From positions 31,743,706 to 31,807,705 of the forward strand of contig LS997567.1 of NCBI GenBank assembly GCA_000469685.2: a stretch of 64,000 nt of DNA, given 5' to 3'. The notes beneath the pieces were generated by a model that was not told the origin of the DNA, ran no database searches, and saw nothing but the letters and a program-made list of their open reading frames with translations. Positions 54,020 to 64,000 of the stretch are shown piece by piece. Origin of the DNA: Haemonchus contortus. Lineage: Eukaryota > Nematoda > Chromadorea > Rhabditida > Trichostrongylidae. How positions within the stretch are numbered: position 1 is the first letter of the stretch; the number at the start of each line of letters is the position of its first letter. The position numbers were made by a program, and so were the translations under genes.

Positions 54020-55490
54020 TGCCCTGAGTTCGTTCAGTTGGAGAAGATGTCTGCCCCCCATCGACAGGCCAAGTGGCTAACTGGAAGTCCATCTGTGATT
54101 AATGATCTTATTCGAGCTTTTATCAATATCTTTTAGCTTCAATTTCCATGCCATGTGCAGCGAGTGCTTTTGTAATGAGGATGTTACTCTGGAACATTTC
54201 TAAGTGTTCACAAATTCCCTATGACCCACATTTCTCGCCTCTCCTTGAATAGGGCCAGCTACCGTGCGGTCTTTGGCGAGCGTCTTCTGAACACACGTAT
54301 TAGAAGAGAACGTTTAACGAACCGGTCTGTGTGGTAGTTTCGCACGCTAACTTCGGCTGTCACCAGTACGATTTGTTCTTTAGCTTCAGCAGCCTGACTA
54401 CTTCTGCTGACAAAATTGACGCAGGCATTATTGGCTATTTCTCTGCCTTGAAAAAGTCTGTAATTTGGAGCATCACTGGAAATCCATTTCACAGCTTGTC
54501 CCCCTCTAGCTCGATAGTGATCTCTCGGTTCTGGCGGGATATTCTTCCAAGGCTGGAATCCGGAACTTGGTCTGTTGAAGCCAGTGGATTCGGTCCCTTC
54601 TTGTGCGAAGAAGCATACGCTACATCATGCATTCGTTTGCAGCGTGAGCATTTTCTTCATTTTCTTAGAGCACTCACTGCCATCGTGGCTTTCAACAAAG
54701 CACTCTAACAAATTTTCTCCTTTTTTATCTCTTCTTTCATTTGATCCGACCAACGTCTTGCATTAAATCGACGTGTGGATGGCATTTTTGCAGAATACGC
54801 ACACCTCGGAAACCTAAAAGGTACTTCTATAGATATTCTTTCTCTATCTCCGTTGTGGTCGTGCTCTGGAAGGTTGCGCAATCTTGACTCTTCGAATATC
54901 TTCGCTTTTATCTATTTCTACGCCGCTCATTATGTCTCGAGTTTTTACCTCGTCATTGCTTTAGGTAGTTATCAGGACATTCTTCACGATTCTACCTGGG
55001 ACCTATTGAAATCCTCTCTGTCCATAGCGCGTTTTGTGCAATGCGAATGTCTTGCCCTGCTGATACCATTTGGATGCTGAACATTCTGATTTTGTCGAAA
55101 ACGTTGTTGCAGGCGTCAGCATTATTCAGCGCTTAACGCATCAATTAACTTTTGCTCTATCTTTGCTCTATTTATGGGTTTACTCTCATATTTTTTCCCA
55201 GCGCTTCAATCATCCGGTTTCTATTTTTTCGATCAGACGTATGCCTTTCACGGCTAATTTGACCTTTCCTTTCAAGCTGCCTTTCAAGAGCAGCATTTTT
55301 TCATTGTTCCCAAAACTTTGGCGTCGTGCACTAGCGTTCGGAAAACTGCACGTTATTTTTGTGGTGCTTCTCCTCGTCCCCGTCAAATCTCGACATTTTT
55401 AGCTGGCTAGGTATCGGAGGGCGGTAAATCGCGATCGGGTTGGATGGGACGTTGTCGGATCTGTTCGACATGTCCCAGCAATGCCAAGCC
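54020..55490 (-). pseudogene. Bel/Pao gag-protease region, decayed
   Basis: The minus strand matches the intact gag at 11.1-13.3 kb. DMSNRSDNVPSN and PSQLKMSRFDGDEEK (~55490-55390) match the DUF1759 entry. NNACVNF, then AEAKEQIVLVTAEVSVRNYH and TDRF (~54430-54330) match the stretch before the protease. The Gag core and knuckles between are readable only in pieces. The N-terminus is replaced by the CA microsatellite at 55.5 kb. Confidence 0.82.
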
Positions 55491-55494
55491 ACTT

Positions 55495-55910
55495 CGCTTT
55501 CGTCCCACACATACAAACATATCATACACACAAACGCAAAAACAAACAAGCTACACGCGCCTACACGCACAGACCCAAGCACCCACAAGCACGCACACAA
55601 ACACAAACACAAAAACACACACAAATACCCACACACACCTAAAAACACAAAAATACCCACATACACATACACAAAAATGTAACACACACGAACACACGTA
55701 AGCTCATACACACAAACGCACATAAACACACACACATACACTCAAACACACAAGCACACACATGCAGACCAACACACAAACACAAACGCACGCAAGCACC
55801 CACATACATAGAAGCACACACACAAACACAAACACACACATACACTCAAATACGAACACACACAAGCACACACATACAAACGCAAACACACAACGCTAAC
55901 AAAAAACAAA
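55495..55910 (+). repeat. CA-rich microsatellite
   Basis: About 415 bp of ACAC, ACACAA and ACGCAC units. Long Thr/His and Val/Cys frames here are repeat translations. It abuts the truncated 5' end of the Bel/Pao gag remnant. Confidence 0.93.
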
Positions 55911-56049
55911 CAACGCTGAATCTACGCGGCTCCTTGATCGTAGTTTGAAGTTTGTCTTCCATGTTGCGAGGGGAGGATAGGTTATCAGCATCGTTGGAAA
56001 AGACGAGCCCTCATATCCACACGATGCATTCATCTGCTCTGGATTAACG

Positions 56050-56620
56050 TCGTTGGATTCGTTCATCGCTGCTTCAATCCAGTATAGCCGCGAAGCTTCT
56101 CACCATTGCGTTTGGCCTTTAAATATACGTAATGGCGCGAGAAAACCGAAGTATTGTGTCCAGAACGTTTCTTCAGTGTTGCTACGGTGTCTGCCATCTC
56201 AAATGCCTTTTTAGAAGGATGTGGCTTGTGAAACGAAGGTATTTGATGTCGGCGAGCTTGTAGGCAATTAGTCGAGCTTCTGCGCCTCATTCAAAGCAGT
56301 GCCCTCCTTGGATATGACGTTTTTATAGCAGACCTTGAGGGTACAAGCATTATCGGGACTGTATACGAATTTCGAGTAAGCGCCTTGACAGCGAGTTCAT
56401 CACAAACTCGGCTGCGTTGACTGGATACGTTGGAGCGGTCCAACGTAAGCAAGACATCAATCCTTCCATGCAACTGACGAGTTCGGCGAACATCTTCTGC
56501 TGTTCGGTGAACATCTGCACCTGCATCTGCCGCTGCATCCTGGCCCGGGCATCCGAGATGGCCTGCAGACTTTTCGCGTCTTCTCAGTATTACTATATCA
56601 GCAGTTTGATAGGGCACGAG
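56050..56620 (-). pseudogene. Ty3/Gypsy-like gag fragment
   Basis: The minus strand 56538-56350 gives QRQMQVQMFTEQQKMFAELV, then EFVMNSLSRRLLEIR, the usual opening of nematode Gypsy Gag. 56290-56063 gives KKAFEMADTVATLKKRSGHN, then TSVFSRHYVYLKAKRNGEKL, as in the retrotrans_gag helix region. A frameshift and a deletion lie between the two. No protease, RT or LTR was found nearby. Confidence 0.68.
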
Positions 56621-58044
56621 GCCGGAGCTGAGCTGTTTCGATCTCGACAGTTCGCCGGGCAGGTGACCACAGCCGACTTCAGGACTCCACCAACCGTTCG
56701 TCCGTGGTCAACGCTAAAGCCGGGGCTGGGATCCCGTCGAATATCTCCTTGCTTGCTGGTGGTTGTTTTCTTGATCGCGTTGAAGTCCGCTGATCATCAG
56801 TTGTTGCAGAGGTCGTTGTAGACATACGGAGAACAGCAGGGTACTAGAATATTTAGAGAAAAACGAATCATGACTGTATAAAGAAATCTGAGCACTGGTA
56901 TGAAATAGCTCCGTACAGTGCACTGTCTTGCAAGTGTATAATGACATATCTAGATCTAGACAGAGATCAATGATACCCTGCAACACATTATACACGCATC
57001 TTACCGTCTTCCTTCATGATCACTCCTTAGCCTTAATTACTTCTGCACAGGGTCAATTTTGCACCATCGCGCTTGCGCAAACAGATATCACACATCCATA
57101 TTTCCATTATATTTTCAACTCCCTAGCGAATGCAGCGTGCTATGGCGCAGCTGCATGGATGTCAGCTGTTCTTCGTTATATCGGGGAATTTGATTTCGAT
57201 AGAATTCTGGATTACGATAGACCGGTGTTGCGCATTTTCAAAGTTTATGGTTCCAGGTGATGCTATGGGAAATATAAGTTGAGTTCGTTTAGTGGTTTTT
57301 TCGAGTTGATCTGAAGCTATGTACGTAGTTTTGTCCTCAGATTAACTGCTCTCATTCGTTATTTCTGCTAATTCTGATGGCAGTCTAATTTGAAGCAACT
57401 TCTGACTATTGCTCCGCGTTTGACATTTATGAGAAGCAATTTACAAGAGAAGGATACTCGATCGCACCAGCTGTTCAATATGAGATGTATGCCGCAGTAG
57501 ATGTTTTCAAACGCTGATCTCAAATCTGTGCTCCAAGTCTGCAAAACGATTCTGCGATCAAGTACAAAGAATTGTTACCCCCCGCCCCTCGTGTTATGCC
57601 ACTGTGTTGAATGTCCAACATATTGCTAGTTGAATGTTCAGTCCCAAGGTGGTGCTGTCGTGATGTCAGAAGACTCCGATTACTGCGACATTATGTGAAC
57701 TAGAGGGAAGGAAGGCATTGAGAAGATTTTTGCCTATATCTTTGACCGGTCAGATCGCCCGGCTAACGCCGGACCGTCCTCTCTCTCTTGTTGGAGTTGA
57801 CCCGTCGCCTGTGCACTCCAAGGTTCGAAACCTCTGTTCCGAGAAAACAATCTATTAATTTCCAGCAAAACACACCCATACCGACACACTTCTTGCGTTG
57901 GATTTATTCCCTCTTTTTTCAATATAACCTCGAAATACGACCATTTCATCATGCCCCATACATCGCACCCCCGATGGCTCCGCGGACTGGATCCATTTCA
58001 ATTATCTTCTACTACCTATCATCGGTGTCTTAAATTTGCCAACT
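56621..58044. other. No supported gene; repeat scraps
   Basis: A short stretch at 57505-57560 (AAGTCTGCAAAACGATTCTG) resembles the foldback arms at 42 and 45 kb. The 38 bp dispersed motif lies inverted at 57744-57781. The frame 56928-57260 (plus) is not recognised. Confidence 0.4.
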
Positions 58045-58465
58045 ACACCCGTTCAAAATTCGAACGCTACAACTCACAGTTACCGACTTTCGTGTACGTC
58101 CCGCTTCCTGTCGGCGGAGTAAAGTCATGTCATCTCCCATCATTCCTATACTGTCGCCTTTATTCCTAGCGAATTTGAATTCCTCAGATCCGAACTACTT
58201 ATTTTCACGTACGCCCCGTCCGGAGTCGAATCCCTGCCACCTACCACTGGTGTTTCCATCCAGCCAATCCTGCCATCTGTACCTCAAATGAATTTGAACG
58301 CTCTAGGTCCACGGGAACAGGAGATATGCTTTCCGCTCCAACCTCGCCCACTGGTCCACTGCGGACGGAGTCTGGTCCTTCCACCTACCAATGTTTGCAT
58401 CCCACCACCTGTACATCTACCAAATATGAACGCTCCAGGCCCGCGGGGACACACACCAACAGACA
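58045..58465 (-). repeat. Minisatellite monomers, inverted relative to the 18.5 kb array
   Basis: On the minus strand CCTAGAGCG-like landmarks recur (around 58438, 58307 and more diverged copies down to 58050), about 130 bp apart. Each has GGATGG and GGACTCCG-type blocks as in the 18.5-19.9 kb array. Three to four diverged monomers are visible. Confidence 0.78.
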
Positions 58466-60419
58466 CATTGAGCGGATCACACGAGTAGGGTGCTATATAG
58501 GGCAATCCTGTTATCGACTTCGAGGAAGAAAGGCTGGTAAAGGGCTATCACAGTGATTTTCTGTGGACATTTGATGATGATAACGACGACGGACCCATAA
58601 ATCGTGAGAGAGAACTTCGCATTCTCGTGCAGGTAGAGGAGTCCATAGCCTTACGTTGTTCGAGTTCCAAAAAGAGCCGCACTTCCCTGTGCATGGAATA
58701 CAGTTTTGTTTTGTCACGACCGAATATCAGTTACGGAAGTCGAAGAGAGTGAGTAAGACTGGGTGCTTTCAGACTAGTCTATTTCCGGCAAAATATGATG
58801 TCTTAAGTGGCTGTGACTATTAGGTGCAATTCGATCGCTCTATCGGCCTCTGGAGATCAATGGAGAAGGGGAAAGAAGAGCTTGTCCTAAAACGGATACA
58901 GGAATTTCCATGGTACACGGCGATTTCCACCAAATAACGATGAGAATCAGTAATGAAGGCTTCATAGAAGGGAACTTCAAAGCACGCTTTTGGTTTACAG
59001 GGCTCCAAGCCAGGTCGCGATATCGTATCTCATCACGTTTGCCCTAAGATTGGGCTTTTCGACAATTATTTGATTATTATATACGTATCCGAATTAGTTA
59101 GCTATTGTTCTAACAATATTCTTTTGAAGTTGTCAGCTCAATCATAATGGCGCATTTCCGTTTATGAAAAAAAAGAAAATAGTTTTCCTTGAAAAAAAGG
59201 CGGCTATTTTTCCGAAAACGGCTCTTGTCAGATAATTCATTTGACCGCCATCTGTCGAGAGTATGTGGGGCTGTCAAAGATTTCGTAACATCAACTCGAG
59301 TGTTCGTGGCTAAAAAAAACTCTACTCAATCAGTGTAGCAACCAAGAATTCCTCCTACCTTACCATTTCCTGGGCTGCTTGGGTTCCCCAATCGTTCCGC
59401 AGATTTGAGACTAACGTTCGAAGATACCTACTGTGGTATTCATCTCATCGAATAGCCACTAAGAATGAGTATCGTTATTTTGTCAGTTGACTTAGTCCAC
59501 ACTTGTTTCTCATTCGTCTTCAGCCGGAGACGTCGCATTTTCATCCTATCTTTCATTTCAGGCGAGCATTACTCAGTCCTTCTCTACCCATCTCCGAATT
59601 TCGCTCTTTCGCCTTGCTAGCTTCAAAGAGATGTCACTAGTTGTGGTTTTTCAAATTTTGAAATGAGTTTTAATGCAATCTTCCGCATTTCACGCTCAAA
59701 TAAGAAGTTGCAAAGGCAACATGAATATTATTCCCGATCATATTGCATAAATCTCTGAAACTAACATCAATCTATGTTTCAGTTTCAATTAACTACGCCT
59801 TAAAAACCTTTGATCTACAAAGCGTTCTTCCACGTTGACTACCCAGCCAGATTTTTGAAAAAAAAATGAAGATTTTTTTTCCATCAGGTTACCTGATTCT
59901 TTCGAAGGCATTAAATCGGTATGAAATCTCCTTCGTTGCGGTACTTTTGATGGATTCAGTGCTTCTGTTTCTGTTTGTGCGAGCAGAAAACCTTAAAAGC
60001 CCGCATGTAACAGACCATTACACACATTTGAGATTTACTCACAGTATAGGGTTCCCTTTAAATGCTTCACTCTAGGAGTCACACAGTTCTCTCCTCTAAT
60101 TCCCTGCAGTTTCAATTGAAAAAACGGACCTTCAACATTCTTCATGGGCAAATGAGGGACAGCCGGTATTTTGAAGGGGAGTAGGTTGTTGGGGAGTGAC
60201 GACGGCATTAACTACATTGATGACATCTACGGTGGAAGACAAAGAGTTTTGCATGTCAGTTATATGTTTCTTGGTTTGATAGGCTTGAATTTTGCGAGAC
60301 AAACACTATGCCGCAACCTTTTGTTGGTATGACTACAGAATCTATTTATTTATTATAATTATATATATTGTAATGATTCTATATATATTGTATTAGTTAG
60401 CTTATCTCTTCCTGCAGGA
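58466..60419. other. No supported gene
   Basis: Frames such as 59866-60075 (plus) and 59008-58820 (minus) are not recognised. An AT-rich stretch with ATATATTGTA repeats lies at 60335-60400. Confidence 0.4.
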
Positions 60420-61990
60420 ATTTCACCTGCCTGCAATTTTTTTCAAGCCTGTCACCCAAATCACCTGTCGTCCTGTTGATCGTCGAGTTTCCAGAGCGGG
60501 CGCTGTGGCGTCAAATCGATGAACGTAAGACATAATGGCATAGCAGTCTCGCGATACTTCAGTGAGTCTTGTAAGAGTGTGAAATTGATCGATTGTACTG
60601 AATCCTCTCCGAAACCCATCTTGCTCGCATGGCTGTCTTTCATGTAATATTCTGCCAACCCTGTTTAGGACGAGCTTGTGAAAAGCTTGTAGATAACAGA
60701 CAGCAGGCAGATTGGGCGATAATTGCCAATATCGTCTGGATTTCCCTTTTTATACAGCTGCACGGTCTTGCTAGTTTTCCACGACCATGGCACTTTGCAT
60801 TCTGACAGGTACCGTGTGAAGAGCCCAGCCAGAGTTCTGATGATGAGGGGTCTTCAGATGATCTGGTTCGACCCTATGGGCGCAATTCTTCATCGGCGTG
60901 AAGGCGTGTCAATGTCGGAAGGGAATATCGATGGAGCGATATATTCGTCTTGCCTGAGATGACGAGTATGCAGGTAGACGTGCCTGTCGAAGAGGTCCGA
61001 GTAGAAGTCGTAGATGACCTTCCCCAATGCTCCTCCAAATACAGTAACTGTTCCGCCAGGGCGACGAGGGAAAATCCTCTTGGAAAAAACATTCGCAGAG
61101 CTTGACGGAATTTCGCCAGTAACACGCGAAACTCCGTCAAGCTGTGCGAATGCTTTTTCCAGCCTTGGTGGCTTCGTCCATAACTGCTATTCTCTCTTTC
61201 AGACCTTCCTTTATCGCTCCTCTGCATAGCTCCGCAACTTCAAACGTTTGTTCATGAATGCCTGTAGCTCGCGCGATCCCACACTGGCGTATCAGCTCAG
61301 GAGTCTCCGAAGAGAGCCGTCTCCTAGCGGCTACTAGTAGACTCTCTGCTTTTCTAGCACTATCGTGAAGATGTTCGACTAGCCGGTTGTGTTCTCCATC
61401 GATCTTGTCGTTAACGGAACCTTCCCATTCACTCGCAAGGGAGCGAAGTGGTTCCAGTTGATGAAGGTCTTGAGACTTCGTTTCCTAAACTTCATAGCTC
61501 TCTCTCCTGGGAAGCAGAATCGAGAGCAGAGGAGTCGGTGGTCCGATCCCGTTAGAACTTTAGCTACAGGGACATTAGTCAGGCAAAACTTCCGATTGAA
61601 GATTAGGTGGTCTGCTTCGTTATGGAACTGTCAGGTGACACCCAGGTCCATCGCATATGAGAGGGCTTGTGGACTGCGAGTCACCATGAATAGTGTGGGT
61701 CGGCATTTCGAAGTCGGGCGGCCTTTCATCCTGTTTATTTCACTCCATTTCGTCAGTCCCGATGTGGAGCTTTTTAGCCTTGCTTCTGTGGACAACTTTA
61801 GCGTTGAAGTCACCGACGATGACCCCGAAGAAAGTATGGTCCTCTCTGAAAAGCCTCTCCAGACCGAGATACGATGTTTCCCCTTCTTCAAGAAGAAGTC
61901 CTTGTCCACTTCTGAGAATCACATACCTTCACAAAACTCGATCTATAGTCACCTGCCTATAGAGCGCCGCCTTACCGCTGCTCCAAATCA
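60420..61990 (-). pseudogene. RTE-like LINE ORF2, decayed
   Basis: Reading the minus strand: EDHTFFGVIVGDFNAKVVHR and KAKKLHIGTDEME (~61840-61745) are the endonuclease GDFNAK motif. ALRMFFPRGFSLVALAEQLL (~61115-61050) and a KVIYDFYSDLFDRHVYL stretch follow. ARLFTRYLSEC-like sequence, TSKTVQLYKKGNPDDIGNYR and PICLLSVIYKLFT (~60790-60690) are RT entry motifs, and MPLCLTFIDL lies near 60510. Many frameshifts and stops are present and the RT palm with the catalytic Asp pair is not seen. This family differs from both RTEs at 39-44 kb. Confidence 0.8.
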
Positions 61991-63180
61991 CCGCTCTCAG
62001 CGCTGTTGCTTTTAAGTCCTAAGTGCCCATTTGCTTAGCCATCCACCTAAGTTCACCTTCAACTTCGTTCATAGAATCGTTTAGCTAATCTGGGAAACAT
62101 ATTTGAAATCAACTCTCGGAGGTTCGTATTGCAATATAAGTCTCGTTTCGAAAAGCTCCTCCGACTTGAGATACTTTCCTCGCAAAAGTAGAGCGAGCAA
62201 AATTGAAAATAAGTGCCTACTTACTTAACAAACCATCAGCATACCGGATATTGATCGTTACTACTACTGTATACTTCGAGACAAACATGATTCACTTCCT
62301 CACGACTCAAAAGTTGAATGTGGGATGGAATGTGAAAACGCAATCACTTACACATCTAATCGATATCTGTCGATGGAAAGTTTCCTGCCATTGGACTTCC
62401 ACCACACCTGAAGGCTTCGTCTCAAGGAGGCTAACCTCTCATATCCATCCCCTGGTAGTATGCAATAAGTTGATATTAATCTGTAATGAATGATGGATAT
62501 CTCAACATTTTGTCTCCGAAAGGAGCGAAGCGATTAACAACCGGTCATGTGCACAAAAAATCGATATTCATCAGTGGTACTGAACAATCTCTGTCTGTTC
62601 CGTTACATCGTAATATCTTCACACCTGCTTCACACTTTCGGAGTAAAATATCCCACCCTGAACAGATAAGCTGCGAATACCCGGTCGATTATACAGCAGT
62701 TGATACTTGTCGATAACGAGTGAACAAGATTGCTGAATATAGGGCTGGCTATACCGAAAGGTAGTTGTGCCTGCTTTATTACCTGCAATTTAGAGTTTCG
62801 ATGCACTACGTTTCCAAAAAAACGTCAATAGCACCATATGGAACGGAACCTTTCAAACAAGAATGGTGATCTTTATGGTTTGGTAAGTAAATGAGCACTT
62901 ATTTTCAATTTTTCTCCTTCTACACTTGCGAGTAAAGGATCTTGAGTCAGAGGAGCTCTTTGAACGAGACTTATATTGCAATGTGCCTCAGGGAGTTGAT
63001 TCTAAATATGTTTCCCAAATTAGATAAGCGATTCTATGAACGAAATTGAAGGTGGGCTTAGATGGATGGCTAAGCAAACGAGCACTTACGACTCAAGAGC
63101 AACAGCGCCACAACAGGTGTGATTCTCAGAAGTGGACAGGGAGTTCTTCTCGAAGAAGGGAAAGCATTGTATGTTGATTA
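61870..63180. repeat. Inverted duplication with RTE 5' ends and foldback-like termini
   Basis: 61993-62222 and 62880-63105 are inverted copies (for example ACTTATATTGCAAT, AAACATATTTGAAATCAA and CACTTATTTTCAATTTT). The similarity extends outwards into GTGATTCTCAGAAGTGGACA on both sides (61910s and 63119), which belongs to the RTE. The arms contain a sequence like the ends of the 42/45 kb foldback element (TCAAGTCGGAGGAGC versus CCAAGTCGAAGTGGC). The 660 bp between the arms has no recognised gene. Confidence 0.7.
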
Positions 63181-64000
63181 ACCGCCCTTGGGGGCCTTTT
63201 TGATGCTTGGGGTGGTTCGCTTCCTGTCAAAACCATCCAGCCATGGTCACGATTCCTTTGCCTTCTCATACACTCTACATTCACTGTATGGTAACTTTCT
63301 TCGCGTCATGAGAAGATCTGATAATCTAGCGCAAATATTTGAGACAAAGAAGTTATTAAAATTTGGAGCAAAAGTAGAAAACTCCCAACACGGTCGTTTC
63401 CTTACAATCACTTGCTAGATCGAACGGAAAACAGATTCTTGTAGGCATCTCGAATTCATCTGTATGACTACTAAAAAAAGCAGCAGCGTACTGAAACAAA
63501 AGACGAATCTTCTGAACTGAAGGGTGGTAGTGAGCGGAAAATATAGTCATGGGTGTGACTGAGACTTGAGAACTGAAATCATGAGCCACTACGTAAAAGG
63601 TAATGTGTATTAGGCTCAAGTTATCATGTGGGATTTTCATCATTTCTGATTGCTTTTGTGAAGGCACTTTAAACCTGATAGCTACATCACCTTTTAGAAT
63701 TGTTCAAGTGTCGACACTAGTAATATTTATGTTGGTAATTACAGCCCTACATTGAAGTGCTTGCTTATAATGAGCGTTGAAGTTTCTTTTACTTCTGAAT
63801 CAAATAAATGGGAAAATTACTGCTTCAAAGTCTGACCAGTGTTTTCTTATGTAGGCGATGTTTGAAAACATGGGTTAATACAGAGTATTCTGCCAAAGAC
63901 CTGGGCCAACACTAACAGCTCCTGACCTAATAAAGGGTGACCATGAGCGAAAAGGCGAGACATAGCTGTGAAAGAGTGGCTTTTAGCAGAGACTGACTGC
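63181..64000. other. No supported gene
   Basis: The minus frame 63667-63356 (103 codons) is not recognised. No repeat ends or RNA genes seen. Confidence 0.4.

Noticed and set aside
55331..55741. 136-codon Cys/Val-rich minus frame as one protein
   Set aside because: Only its last third matches Bel/Pao Gag; the rest is CA microsatellite translation.
1..64000. CRISPR arrays, operons or other prokaryotic features
   Set aside because: No regularly spaced short repeats; introns and eukaryotic retroelements show a eukaryotic nuclear sequence.

Overview
The window looks like a repeat-rich piece of a nematode genome, most likely a strongylid (hookworm-type) worm. Pointers are short exons with nematode-like splice sites (TTTCAG acceptors, GTAAGT/GTGAGT donors), Bel/Pao, RTE and Penelope-like retroelements, mariner copies with TTAGGTTGGTGC-type ends, and many inverted-repeat DNA elements. 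The species call is an inference. No complete intact host gene is present. Most coding-looking sequence belongs to mobile elements, usually broken.

The one host gene I can support is a regulator of G-protein signalling on the minus strand. Three exons (5616-5555, 1560-1442, 1243-1074) join in frame and encode almost a whole RGS domain of the RZ type (RGS17/19/20-like). Its N-terminal and C-terminal exons were not found. The intron between the first two exons holds a 3.6 kb head-to-head pair of Penelope-like elements flanked by a 12 bp direct repeat.

Region by region: 1-915 is a TG microsatellite split by a 526 bp TIR element. 1.07-5.6 kb is the RGS gene with its Penelope insertion. 6.0-7.6 kb is a GC-rich foldback element. 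10.5-16.3 kb is a Bel/Pao LTR retrotransposon with both LTRs, target duplication, tRNA-Gly primer site, gag-protease and an envelope-like gene, but lacking reverse transcriptase, RNase H and integrase. 16.6-19.9 kb holds a TTAA-type MITE, a hairpin element, a LINE tail and a higher-order minisatellite. 25.4-26.5 kb holds mariner remnants. 27.6-30.4 kb has a split-direct-repeat layout like that of PAT/DIRS tyrosine-recombinase elements. 30.9-38.5 kb has MITEs, mariner deletion derivatives and tRNA-like SINE heads. 39-44 kb holds two RTE-type LINE pseudogenes, one interrupted by a foldback element.

The most remarkable stretch is 44.66-55.49 kb. One old, decayed Bel/Pao element on the minus strand can be followed from gag through RT/RNase H and integrase to the C-terminal domain. 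It is split by a mariner, by a second inverted Penelope pair (itself split by a TIR element), and by a foldback element. Target duplications and restored reading frames let the order of insertion be read. The right end (55.5-64 kb) holds a CA microsatellite, a Ty3/Gypsy gag remnant, satellite monomers, a minus-strand RTE pseudogene and an inverted duplication.

Two themes recur. Two different Penelope families both sit as inverted pairs and both carry hammerhead-ribozyme-like cores near their 3' ends. Several unrelated elements are built as long foldbacks.
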